64,000 bases of DNA from SIG672 sp045580325 (GTDB lineage Bacteria > Bacillota > Clostridia > Oscillospirales > CAG-272): NCBI GenBank assembly GCA_045580325.1, contig JAZNNR010000014.1, positions 44,596 to 108,595 of the forward strand, written 5' to 3'. Shown here in pieces: positions 1 through 7,964 of this stretch. The position numbers and the translations under genes were made by a program. The first letter of the stretch is position 1. Each line of letters starts with the position of its first letter. The notes beneath the pieces were generated by a model. It was not told the origin of the DNA and did not search any database. It saw nothing but the letters and a program-made list of their open reading frames with translations.

Positions 1-2200
1 CCGCATCATGACTCTGTTCCATAACGACTGCTCCGACACCCTCATCATAGTTGGTCGAGCCTTCTATAAGAACGTTCAGTCCGCGTGCGTTAAGCTCTTT
101 GATAGCGTTAGCCGCTGTCTGATTTACCATATCGGGTACGGTAACGTATTTGGTATTCGTTGCACCGCCCGTATAAAGAATTATCTTTCCGTTTATATTG
201 GTCATTTTACTTCCAGACGAAGGAATCTGACCTGTAACCGTATCTCCGTCGCCTACTATCTCGTATTTTACACCGAGCTTCTTTATCGCTGCAACACTGT
301 CATCAGTAGAGCGTCCTATGTATTTTCCAACCGTAACTACGGCTCTTTTCATTTCTTCGCTACTGTAATTTCGCTCGACTCCGAGATAAGGAAGAAGCTC
401 GGAAAGAAGTGCCGACACGTAAGGTGCTGCAACAGAGCTTCCGTATCTGTTAGAGCAGTTCGGCTCATCGACCATTATAAGCACCGCGATCTCGGGATCG
501 TCCGAGGGTGCTACCGCGACACAAGAGCCTATGCGGTAATCCTTTTGTCCTGTTTCAGGATTTATTTTATCTCGTTTTTCCGACGTTCCTGTTTTAGCGG
601 CTATCTTATATCCCGCAACGTAGGCGTTTTTCGCACCTCCGCCGCCCGATACGCCGTCTTCAAGAACGTCAAGAAGAAGCGAACAGGTCTGTGAGCTTAG
701 TATCTTACGCTTAGTCTGTGTTTCGTGAGCTACTACTTCGTTTCCGTTTGAGTCGATAAGCGAGCTTACAACGTACGGCTCGACCACGTATCCGCCGTTT
801 GCAACAGTACAGAATGCTGTGAGCTGCTGAAGGGGCGTTGTCTTAAAGGTCTGACCGAAGCTGTAGCAAGCAAGCTCGACCGCATTGAAGCCCGACTGTG
901 CAACGTAAAGCCCCTTTGATTCACCGGGAAGGTCTATTCCAGTAAGAGAGGTATATCCGTAATCAACGAAATATTTATAGTATTTTGCACCGCCGAGTCT
1001 TGCAGCAACGTTCATCATTGTCGGGTTGCAGGACTGCTGAAGCATATATGCAAAATTCTTCGTACCGTGTCCGTATTTATTATGGCAGCTTATCCACGTG
1101 TTCGCAACGTGCAGTTTACCCGAGCAGGAGAAGGTATCGCTGAACTTAACGACTCCCTCCTCGAGTGCCGCCGCTGTTGAGAGCACCTTCATTGTCGATC
1201 CCGGCTCGTAAAGATAGCTGACCGATTTATTATTCCACATCGAATATATCTGAGTCCAGAGGTCCTCGTTATATTCGGGCGTTCCTACCTCGTTCTTTGA
1301 CTGTGCAAGTCTGTCTGCAAACAGGGTATCTCCGAGATCGTACGGGTTATTGAGATCAAAGCTCGGGTACTGTCCCATTGCTAGTACCGCGCCCGTCTTG
1401 ACGTTCATAACAAGTCCGACTGCAGGCTCACTTGCCTCGCCTTTTATAAAAGCGTCTTTAAGCTGCTTTTCAAGCATATTCTGAATTGTAAGATCGATAG
1501 TAAGAACTGCGCCGAGTCCGTCCTTTGCGTCTATGTAATAGTCATAATCGTCGGGCATTTCCGCGCTCTGCGCGTTTCTTGTAACGATATAGCGTCCGGG
1601 TGTTCCTTCAAGATACTCGTTATATTCAAGCTCTATTCCGAGAAGTCCCTTGTCCGTACCCATAACGCCTATAACGTTTGCCGCAAGGTCGCCGTACGGA
1701 TAGTGTCTTACCGGTGTTGCTTCAAGATATATTTTTCTCGAAAGTCCATATTTAGCAATAAATGCCCTTACTTCTTCGGCAGTTTCTTCTTCTACTCTTC
1801 TTTTTACCGTTTCGTCCTTGCTTCCCTTACGCATTGCCTTTTTATATATGTTTTCACGGTCAACACCGAGAATTTCGGCAAGTCCGTCCGCTATTATGCC
1901 AGCGGTCTCCTCGCCGTCTCTTGAATTGGAACCGTTTTGTATAGCAACAGGATCAAGAAAAACTCTGTACGTAGTTATATTAACTGCAAGCGGAGTCATA
2001 TTTGCGTCGTATATCTGACCGCGCTCTGCACTTATCGTATATTCCTGCTGTATGTTATCTATAACTTTACTCTGATAATACTGATATTCGCTTACCTGCA
2101 TCGAGAAAAGCTCGAAAACGACCCAACCGACAAAGACAAGCATAATGATAAGCATTATACTTCCTCTTCTGGATATAACTCTCAAACGTTCTTTTTCCAT
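1..2200 (-). CDS. Class B penicillin-binding protein with PASTA domains (FtsI/SpoVD type), C-terminus off the window
   Basis: Septal or spore-cortex peptidoglycan transpeptidase anchored in the cytoplasmic membrane. The frame reads unbroken from ATG at 2200 (GGGAGAT upstream) to the left edge, so only the C-terminus is missing. An N-terminal membrane helix (about residues 13-32) is followed by a PBP dimer domain and a transpeptidase domain with active-site S335 in STMK, S390-C-N392, and K536-T-G. At least one complete PASTA domain (about 610-675) and the start of a second follow. It is the fourth gene of the mraZ-rsmH-ftsL cluster, where FtsI or SpoVD normally sits. The family allows either a vegetative division PBP (PbpB, two PASTA domains) or the sporulation enzyme SpoVD (one); the two PASTA-like segments lean to the former, but the cut end prevents a decision. 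Confidence 0.93.
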   Translation of the reverse strand, partial: MEKERLRVISRRGSIMLIIMLVFVGWVVFELFSMQVSEYQYYQSKVIDNIQQEYTISAERGQIYDANMTPLAVNITTYRVFLDPVAIQNGSNSRDGEETAGIIADGLAEILGVDRENIYKKAMRKGSKDETVKRRVEEETAEEVRAFIAKYGLSRKIYLEATPVRHYPYGDLAANVIGVMGTDKGLLGIELEYNEYLEGTPGRYIVTRNAQSAEMPDDYDYYIDAKDGLGAVLTIDLTIQNMLEKQLKDAFIKGEASEPAVGLVMNVKTGAVLAMGQYPSFDLNNPYDLGDTLFADRLAQSKNEVGTPEYNEDLWTQIYSMWNNKSVSYLYEPGSTMKVLSTAAALEEGVVKFSDTFSCSGKLHVANTWISCHNKYGHGTKNFAYMLQQSCNPTMMNVAARLGGAKYYKYFVDYGYTSLTGIDLPGESKGLYVAQSGFNAVELACYSFGQTFKTTPLQQLTAFCTVANGGYVVEPYVVSSLIDSNGNEVVAHETQTKRKILSSQTCSLLLDVLEDGVSGGGGAKNAYVAGYKIAAKTGTSEKRDKINPETGQKDYRIGSCVAVAPSDDPEIAVLIMVDEPNCSNRYGSSVAAPYVSALLSELLPYLGVERNYSSEEMKRAVVTVGKYIGRSTDDSVAAIKKLGVKYEIVGDGDTVTGQIPSSGSKMTNINGKIILYTGGATNTKYVTVPDMVNQTAANAIKELNARGLNVLIEGSTNYDEGVGAVVMEQSHDA

Positions 2201-2351
2201 CTATATATTGTATCTCCCAAACAAAAGTATATTTGTATTATACCACATATTCCCGTCGAAATCAATCGAATATTGAAAAAATTTTCCCTAAAAAACAACA
2301 ATTTGAGAGCAAAGCTTTTCAGCCTCACTCTCAAAAAGGATACATTTCATT

Positions 2352-3038
2352 TTATTCGGCACCTGTTAAAGTATTCCATGCCTGTATCAGATTTTCTCCG
2401 AGAGCAGACATAACTATTGATGCAAGGCTATCCTCGCGTTCCTTTACAGGCTCGTACACCTCAATAGAGTCCTCGCCTTCTATGATTATGTACTCCTTTT
2501 CAACCTCTCCGCCGTTCATCATTCCGAGCTTGTCCGAAGCGTAGTTTTCAATGTCGATCATATTGTTTTTCTTTTCGATCTGAGAAATATAATAATCCTT
2601 TTCGTTTGAAAGCTCGTTTATTGTATTCTTCATATCGGCAATATTGCTCGAGTATTCATTGATAAGAACGTACTCGTTTACAACGAATATAGAAAGAATG
2701 AAAACAAATGCGAGCACTGCAATAGTCTTGAAGGGCATATTCTTCTTTTTCTTTTCAAGGATATTGTCAGTGGTAAAGCGGTTCTTCTTTTCAGAGAAAA
2801 CTGTCGATACCTTCTGCTCGCGTCTTCCCTTTATGGAAACGACTGTCATTTCGGGTATCTTCTCTTCCAAGTCGAAGTTCTGCTCAGAGGCGGTAACTTC
2901 CTTTACTTCGCTGTTTTCCTTTATTTCTTCTTTTATATCCTCAGTCTGCTTGCGACGGGTAATAAAATCACCGGCAAGTGCATTATTATCGGTATTATTT
3001 GTTTTGTTTTCAAATCCGAACTGGTCAAATGATTTCAT
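2352..3038 (-). CDS. FtsL/DivIC-like septum protein with long cytoplasmic N-terminus
   Basis: Probable bitopic division protein. The 228-residue product has a charged cytoplasmic region of about 100 residues, one membrane helix (about 103-121), then a coiled-coil-like extracytoplasmic segment (about 125-170), which is the FtsL/DivIC plan. Its place between rsmH and the class B PBP is exactly where ftsL lies in Firmicutes. FtsL proteins are usually about half this length; the extra length is mainly a Glu/Lys-rich N-terminal extension and an acidic tail. Sequence conservation in FtsL is poor, so the name rests on topology and context. Confidence 0.75.
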   Translation of the reverse strand: MKSFDQFGFENKTNNTDNNALAGDFITRRKQTEDIKEEIKENSEVKEVTASEQNFDLEEKIPEMTVVSIKGRREQKVSTVFSEKKNRFTTDNILEKKKKNMPFKTIAVLAFVFILSIFVVNEYVLINEYSSNIADMKNTINELSNEKDYYISQIEKKNNMIDIENYASDKLGMMNGGEVEKEYIIIEGEDSIEVYEPVKEREDSLASIVMSALGENLIQAWNTLTGAE

Positions 3039-3111
3039 TTTAATCCCTTACCTTTTCTTTTTACTTTGAAAAGGTTCCTTTCGCAATAATATCTATATTT
3101 TTTGGTTATTT

Positions 3112-4056
3112 TTAAAGTTTTTCTGCCGTTCTCAGCTTTGCGCTGTGTGAACGTGAGTTTACTTCAAGCTCTTCTTTACTCGGAAGCTGAGGTTTTCTGC
3201 CGAGAGTCTTTATCATCGGCTTCTTTTTGCACACGCAAACGGGGAACGAAGGGGGACAGATGCATCCGCTTGAAAGCTCTGCAAATGTCTGCTTGACTAT
3301 TCTGTCTTCGAGCGAGTGGAAGGTAAGTACCGCTATCCTTCCGCCTGCCTTCGATATTTCACAAAGAGTTCTGAGTGTAGGAGCTATTATATCAAGCTCG
3401 TTATTAACTGCTATTCTGAGCGCCTGAAAGCTTCTTTTAGCAGGGTGTCCGCCCTCTCTCTGTGCTGCCATCGGAACTGCTCGTCTTATTATCTCAACAA
3501 GCTTGTCCGTCGTTTCTATCGGGGCTATTTCTCTTTCTCTGATTATCTCAGATGCGATACGCGGCGCGAATTTTTCTTCGCCGTATTCGTAAATTATCTT
3601 TTTTATTTCAGATTCGGAAAAATCGTTGACAATATCGTAAGCACTGAGCTTATCTCTATTATCCATTCTCATATCAAGTCTTCCCGAGAATCTGTATGAA
3701 AAGCCTCGCTCGGCTGCATCAAACTGATGCGAGGATGCTCCGAGATCTATCAGTGCGCCATCTATCTTTTCTATACCAAGAGCTCTTACAACCTCACCGA
3801 CTTCGGAAAAATTACTTCTTATTATAGTAACTACCTCCGAATAGGGTTCAAGTCTTTTTGACGCCGCCGCTATGGCTTCTTCATCGCGGTCTATGCAGAT
3901 AAGTCTTCCCGCGCCGGCTCTTAGCTTTTGCGCTATCCTTATACTATGCCCTGCGCCGCCTGTGGTACAATCGACGTAAATGCCATCGGGTTTAATATCA
4001 AGTGCCTGTATACATTCATCCGGCATTACCGGAAGATGAGAAAATTCATTTTCCAT
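3112..4056 (-). CDS. rsmH: 16S rRNA (cytosine-1402 N4)-methyltransferase RsmH
   Basis: SAM-dependent methyltransferase that N4-methylates C1402 of 16S rRNA in the ribosomal P site. The 314-residue protein starts with the family-typical HLPVMPDE stretch. It has the SAM-binding motif DCTTGGAGHS near residue 30, IDRDEEAI after it, GALIDLGASSHQFD, and a C-terminal HSLEDR followed by a Cys-rich segment. Length is normal. It is second in the cluster, 29 bases after mraZ, and shares its promoter. Confidence 0.96.
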   Translation of the reverse strand: MENEFSHLPVMPDECIQALDIKPDGIYVDCTTGGAGHSIRIAQKLRAGAGRLICIDRDEEAIAAASKRLEPYSEVVTIIRSNFSEVGEVVRALGIEKIDGALIDLGASSHQFDAAERGFSYRFSGRLDMRMDNRDKLSAYDIVNDFSESEIKKIIYEYGEEKFAPRIASEIIREREIAPIETTDKLVEIIRRAVPMAAQREGGHPAKRSFQALRIAVNNELDIIAPTLRTLCEISKAGGRIAVLTFHSLEDRIVKQTFAELSSGCICPPSFPVCVCKKKPMIKTLGRKPQLPSKEELEVNSRSHSAKLRTAEKL

Positions 4057-4085
4057 TTTATTTTAGCTTTCGTTTTGCTTATTTT

Positions 4086-4517
4086 TTACATTCCGAGCTC
4101 AATAAGGATATTTTCAACGTCGGATGCATTAAGACCTGCTGTCATTTTGTCATAAACAGCTTCGCTCCATATTTCAGCGTAATCGCCTACGCCTATGGTA
4201 ACTATATTCTTTTCGAACTCTGCATAATCACACAGATTCTGAGGTATTGCAATTCTTCCCTGTGCATCTACCGCAGTTTTTTTGGAAGAACCGTATATCC
4301 ATCTGCGCGCCTCTTTGGCTTTGATTGGGGGAAGGCTGTTTATTTTATCCTTTAACTGTTCCCAAGCCTCAAGAGGATATACCGTTATACATTTATCGGT
4401 AGATTTCGTAATAACAACTTCGCTTCCGAGAGGGGCGCGGAACTCAGAAGGAAGAAACAGTCTTTTTTTCGCATCAATTGTGTGTCTGTGCTCACCGTAA
4501 AGCATGTTGTCATCCAT
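4086..4517 (-). CDS. mraZ: Transcriptional regulator MraZ
   Basis: DNA-binding regulator of the division/cell-wall cluster, built from two SpoVT-AbrB-like half domains. The 143-residue protein begins MDDNMLYGEHRHTID; the two signature motifs are DAKKRLFLP and DAQGRIAIP (family pattern DxxGRxxxP; the first has K where G is usual). I chose ATG 4517 because conservation starts there and an AGAAAGGAGAGG ribosome site lies upstream; a longer frame exists but lacks homology-like sequence. It is the first gene of the cluster, directly downstream of four phased repeats that it may bind, so autoregulation is likely. Confidence 0.93.
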   Translation of the reverse strand: MDDNMLYGEHRHTIDAKKRLFLPSEFRAPLGSEVVITKSTDKCITVYPLEAWEQLKDKINSLPPIKAKEARRWIYGSSKKTAVDAQGRIAIPQNLCDYAEFEKNIVTIGVGDYAEIWSEAVYDKMTAGLNASDVENILIELGM

Positions 4518-4520
4518 TTT

Positions 4521-4560
4521 AACCACAACCTCTCCTTTCTGCTCAACTTTGCTCACCACT
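4521..4560 (-). promoter_or_regulatory. Putative MraZ operator: four 10-bp-phased repeats
   Basis: Reading the minus strand, the 40 bases between the -10 box and the mraZ start fall into four 10-base blocks with TGAGC, TGAGC, GGAGA and TGGTT at the same phase. Known MraZ operators are short TGGGN- or GTGG-type repeats spaced one helical turn apart upstream of mraZ. The third block doubles as the ribosome binding site. Binding is inferred. Confidence 0.55.
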
Positions 4561-4589
4561 ATTATAATTTGTATAATATCCGCTGTCAA
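4561..4589 (-). promoter_or_regulatory. Sigma-A promoter of the mraZ cluster
   Basis: On the minus strand TTGACA (4589-4584), a 17-base spacer and TATAAT (4566-4561) form a perfect consensus promoter ahead of mraZ. Confidence 0.9.
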
Positions 4590-5012
4590 GGCTCGCGCAA
4601 ATCTTTCGATTGAGTATTTTCTATTTTTTTTAAAAAATTGCCACGAGAAAAAACATATTTTTACATTGTTCTTCGGCATACTGAAAATTTGTTCGCTTTT
4701 ACCATTTTATTCCACTCATAAAGGCTTTTACTTTCAAAAACAAGCAGTTTATCTCAAAAAAAGCTATCAGCTACTCCACTATTTATGCTCCTTTGGTCGT
4801 AAAAAGAAGAATAGTACAAACTCGTTTTTCGGAGATTTTCTGTTCTTTATTTTACTCTTACCCAAAGTAAACACAGCTTCGCGGTCTTCTTACCGTTAAT
4901 ATAATTGCCAAGTCTTTTGTGGTAATTTGTTATAAAAAGTCGGAAATAAATTATTGTTTTTGAACGGATATGAAGAAAATACCAATTTTATATTATTTTT
5001 ACTAAAAAAGTC
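4590..5012. other. AT-rich intergenic region between mraZ and pgk promoters
   Basis: No convincing gene, RNA or repeat is seen in these roughly 420 bases. Short frames exist but lack ribosome sites or recognisable sequence. It separates two divergent transcription units. Confidence 0.6.
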
Positions 5013-5041
5013 TTGATAAAATATGTAAAATATGATAATAT
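5013..5041 (+). promoter_or_regulatory. Probable promoter of pgk-tpiA
   Basis: TTGATA (5013-5018), 17-base spacer, TAATAT (5036-5041), about 40 bases before the pgk start. Confidence 0.7.
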
Positions 5042-5082
5042 TAGTATCGGTCAAAAATAAATTTTACTGAGAGGTGTATTTT

Positions 5083-6384
5083 ATGTCCATGTATAACAAA
5101 AAGACAATCGAAGACATCGATGTCAAAGGTAAAAAGGTTTTAGTAAGATGTGATTTCAACGTTCCTATGAAGGACGGAGCTATTACCGACGCTAAGCGTA
5201 TCGTTGGTGCAGTTCCTACTATCAAGTATCTCGTTGATCAGGGTGCAGCTGTTATTCTCTGCTCTCATATGGGTCGTCCCCACAACATCTTCAACGCTAC
5301 TCTTAAGCTCGACAAGAAGGAGCTCAAGAAGATCGCCGCTCTTCCCGAAGCAGAACAGGAAGCAGCTAAGTTCGCAGCTCTTGAAAAGGCAACAAAGGAT
5401 GTTGTTAAATTCTCTCTCAAGCCTGTTGCTGAAAAGCTTTCCGAGCTTCTCGGACAGACTGTAATTATGGCAAGCGACGTTATCGGCTCTGACGCTAAGG
5501 CTAAGGCTGCAGCACTTAAGAGCGGAGAGGTTCTCCTTATAGAAAACGTTCGTTTCCACGAAGAAGAAGAAAAGAACGATCCCGCTTTCGCCAAGGAGCT
5601 CGCTTCCATGGCTGAGGTTTACGTAAATGACGCTTTCGGTACAGCTCACCGCGCTCACGCTTCTACAGCAGGCGTTGCTGATTACCTCCCTGCAGTTTGC
5701 GGTTACCTCATTCAGAAGGAGATCTCCATTATGGGACAGGCTCTTGAAGATCCCAAGCGTCCCTTCATCGCTATTCTCGGCGGCGCTAAGGTTTCCGACA
5801 AGATCGGTGTTATCAACAACCTCATTGAAAAGGTTGATATGCTTATCATCGGCGGCGGTATGGCTTATACATTCTTCAAGGCAAACGGTCTTCCTATCGG
5901 TACTTCTATCTGCGAAAATGACAAGCTCGACCTTGCTCGTGAGCTCATGCAGAAGGCAAGAGATAAGGGCGTTGCATTCCTTCTCCCCGTTGACAACGTG
6001 ATCGGTAGAGAGTACAGCGAAGACACTACATTTATGCGTATATACTCCGATGCTATTCCCGACGGTTGGATGGGTCTTGACATTGGCGAAAAGACACAGG
6101 AGCTCTTCTCCAAGTGCATTCAGGGCGCAGGAACAGTTGTATGGAACGGACCTATGGGCGTTTCCGAATGGAACAACTTCGCTTCCGGTACAAGATCTGT
6201 TGCTAAGGCTATCGCTGAAAGCGACGCAGTTTCTATCATCGGCGGCGGCGACTCCGCAGCTGCAGTTGAAGCTCTCGGCTATGCAGACCGCATGACTCAC
6301 GTTTCCACAGGTGGCGGCGCATCGCTCGAATTCCTCGAAGGACTCGATCTCCCCGGAATCGCAGCTCTCAACGACAAGGACTAA
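5083..6384 (+). CDS. pgk: Phosphoglycerate kinase
   Basis: Glycolytic enzyme transferring phosphate from 1,3-bisphosphoglycerate to ADP in the cytosol. N-terminal KKVLVRCDFNVPM, ENVRFHEEEE, a GAKVSDK stretch and C-terminal GGGDSAAAV/STGGGASLEF are all family hallmarks. At 433 residues it is about 35-40 longer than the classical enzyme; the extra lies just after the N-domain SHMGRP motif as a Lys/Glu/Ala-rich stretch, before FSLKPVAEKL. ATG 5083 is chosen because GAGGTG lies six bases upstream; another ATG six bases downstream is possible. tpiA follows 77 bases later with no terminator seen between. Confidence 0.97.
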   Translation: MSMYNKKTIEDIDVKGKKVLVRCDFNVPMKDGAITDAKRIVGAVPTIKYLVDQGAAVILCSHMGRPHNIFNATLKLDKKELKKIAALPEAEQEAAKFAALEKATKDVVKFSLKPVAEKLSELLGQTVIMASDVIGSDAKAKAAALKSGEVLLIENVRFHEEEEKNDPAFAKELASMAEVYVNDAFGTAHRAHASTAGVADYLPAVCGYLIQKEISIMGQALEDPKRPFIAILGGAKVSDKIGVINNLIEKVDMLIIGGGMAYTFFKANGLPIGTSICENDKLDLARELMQKARDKGVAFLLPVDNVIGREYSEDTTFMRIYSDAIPDGWMGLDIGEKTQELFSKCIQGAGTVVWNGPMGVSEWNNFASGTRSVAKAIAESDAVSIIGGGDSAAAVEALGYADRMTHVSTGGGASLEFLEGLDLPGIAALNDKD

Positions 6385-6461
6385 TTTCTATATAGGAATT
6401 ATATCCGATTTTTCAATTTTCAATTTAAAGTTTTCTCAAAGTTTAAGGATGGTTTATTAAA

Positions 6462-7226
6462 ATGGGTTACAAAAGAAGAAAAGTCATCGCAGGTAACTGG
6501 AAGATGAATCTGACTCCCTCCGAAGCAAAAAAATTCGTAGGTGATCTTTATGACAAGGTTAAAAACAACAGAGGCTGTGATATCGTAGTATGCGTTCCCG
6601 CAATCGATCTCCCCGTTGTTGCAAAAATGTGTGCAGGTACTGCTATTAAGGTTGGCGGACAGAACGTTCACTTCGCAAAGAGCGGCGCATATACAGGCGA
6701 AATTTCGGCTGATATGCTCGTTGACGTAGGCGCTAAGTACGTTATCATCGGCCACAGCGAACGCAGACAGTATTTCGGCGAAACAGACGAAACTGTAAAT
6801 CTTCGCACAAAGGCAGCTCTCGAAGCAGGTCTTACCGCTATCGTATGTGTTGGCGAATGCCTCGCAGAGCGTGAACAGGGCATCACAGAAGAAGTTGTTG
6901 CACGTCAGACAAAGCTTGCTCTCCTCGATATCGCTCCCGAACAGATGAAGCAGATCATTATCGCTTACGAACCCGTTTGGGCTATCGGTACAGGAAAGAC
7001 CGCTACTGCCCAGCAGGCAGAAGAGGTTTGCAAGCTCATTCGTAACGTTGTCGCTTCTAAGTACGGCAAGTCTGTTGCTCGCGCAACAATAATTCAGTAC
7101 GGCGGTTCTATGAACGCAAAGAACGCTGCTGAGCTTCTTGCTATGGAAAATATCGACGGCGGCCTTATCGGCGGAGCTTCTCTTAAGCCCGATGACTTCG
7201 CTGTTATCGTTGAAGCAGCTCAGTAA
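6462..7226 (+). CDS. tpiA: Triose-phosphate isomerase
   Basis: Interconverts dihydroxyacetone phosphate and glyceraldehyde-3-phosphate. The 254-residue protein has the expected GNWKMN near the N-terminus, catalytic His in IIGHSERR, catalytic Glu in AYEPVWAIGTGKTA, and the phosphate-binding YGGSMN and GGLIGGASL loops. Length is normal. Second gene of a two-gene glycolytic unit; the strong hairpin downstream ends it. Confidence 0.97.
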   Translation: MGYKRRKVIAGNWKMNLTPSEAKKFVGDLYDKVKNNRGCDIVVCVPAIDLPVVAKMCAGTAIKVGGQNVHFAKSGAYTGEISADMLVDVGAKYVIIGHSERRQYFGETDETVNLRTKAALEAGLTAIVCVGECLAEREQGITEEVVARQTKLALLDIAPEQMKQIIIAYEPVWAIGTGKTATAQQAEEVCKLIRNVVASKYGKSVARATIIQYGGSMNAKNAAELLAMENIDGGLIGGASLKPDDFAVIVEAAQ

Positions 7227-7245
7227 CTTAACTTACTAACATAAA

Positions 7246-7276
7246 AAAGAGCCATTCTTTCAAAGAGTGGCTCTTT
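7246..7276 (+). terminator. Terminator after tpiA
   Basis: AAAGAGCCA and TGGCTCTTT pair, extended by an inner TCTTT/AAAGA stem, followed by a short T-rich stretch. Confidence 0.8.
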
Positions 7277-7289
7277 GGGTTTTGTATTA

Positions 7290-7483
7290 CAAGGTAAGGG
7301 TGTTCGATGAACGCCCCTACACATAATTTTCAGCAGAGATATTGTTTTCTCTGCCGATTTGTGGTATAATGGAACTGCATTGTAGGGGAGCATTCCATAT
7401 GCTCCATTTGCAGGCGGATATAGGCTTTGCCTAAAGCCTTTGTAATACAAAGGCGAAACTGGCGATAAAACAAAGGTGATAGA
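7290..7483 (+). repeat. Repeat unit with promoter and hairpin leader (first copy)
   Basis: Holds a GTAAGGGTG...CGCCCCTAC palindrome (about 7294-7320), a promoter, a second palindrome (about 7384-7408), and a leader hairpin GCCTTTGT-AAT-ACAAAGGC followed by GAAACTGGCGA (to 7465). The 21 bases around 7345-7365 and the leader 7423-7465 are nearly identical to 14298-14318 and 14503-14545, which precede an unrelated gene. No right-hand inverted repeat is seen after the cargo gene, so this copy looks degraded. Confidence 0.7.
7342..7370 (+). promoter_or_regulatory. Repeat-borne promoter
   Basis: TTGTTT (7342-7347), 17-base spacer, TATAAT (7365-7370). The spacer is shared with the promoter at 14295. 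Confidence 0.75.
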
Positions 7484-7840
7484 ATGATAAAAACAGAATT
7501 TGGAATTATTGATGATTTTAATGAAAAAAACGATTATACCGGATATTATCCCGACAAGTACAATTGCGTCGCCATAGATGATGACAGATATATTAGTGCT
7601 TGGTGGAAGGAGCTTTCTACAATGGATACCCTGAATGTATATAAAAAAGGAGTTTTGCAACCACAAAAAGCATTATCTCGTTGGGGAATCACCATTATCC
7701 CGCCGTCTTCTTTGTCTGCATTATTAGATATTGTCTTATCAGATAAGAGGTCAAAAAAGGACAAAAGTTTGATTGCATTGGCAGGGCTGATTCATCAAGC
7801 AATTGTCGATGAAAAATATATGATTCACTACGGAGTATAA
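7484..7840 (+). CDS. Small conserved-looking protein of unknown function
   Basis: 118 residues, soluble, no signal peptide, membrane helix or motif that I recognise. It begins MIKTEFGIIDDF and contains a Trp-rich centre (AWWKEL, SRWG) and an ending EKYMIHYGV. Ribosome site CAAAGGTG lies nine bases before ATG. Codon use is more AT-rich than the neighbouring glycolytic genes. It stands alone between two terminators and is transcribed from a repeat-borne promoter that also precedes the HD gene at 14559, which suggests arrival as mobile cargo. Function not assigned. Confidence 0.7.
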   Translation: MIKTEFGIIDDFNEKNDYTGYYPDKYNCVAIDDDRYISAWWKELSTMDTLNVYKKGVLQPQKALSRWGITIIPPSSLSALLDIVLSDKRSKKDKSLIALAGLIHQAIVDEKYMIHYGV

Positions 7841-7875
7841 TTTTTACACATATAATTTTCACATATATAGATTAT

Positions 7876-7917
7876 AAACCCACCGAAAACTGTAAAAAAG
7901 GATTTTTCGGTGGGTTT
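7876..7917. terminator. Bidirectional terminator
   Basis: AAACCCACCGAAAA pairs with TTTTCGGTGGGTTT. It lies between the convergent orphan gene and the M3 peptidase gene and can serve both. Confidence 0.85.
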
Positions 7918-7964
7918 AACTTCTTTATGAGAAGGAGCCTTTTACTCTCCACTTTTTATTATTT

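Noticed and set aside
5140..6300. 386-codon minus-strand frame
   Set aside because: Shadow of pgk; composition is dominated by Ser, Cys and Asn and there is no ribosome site.
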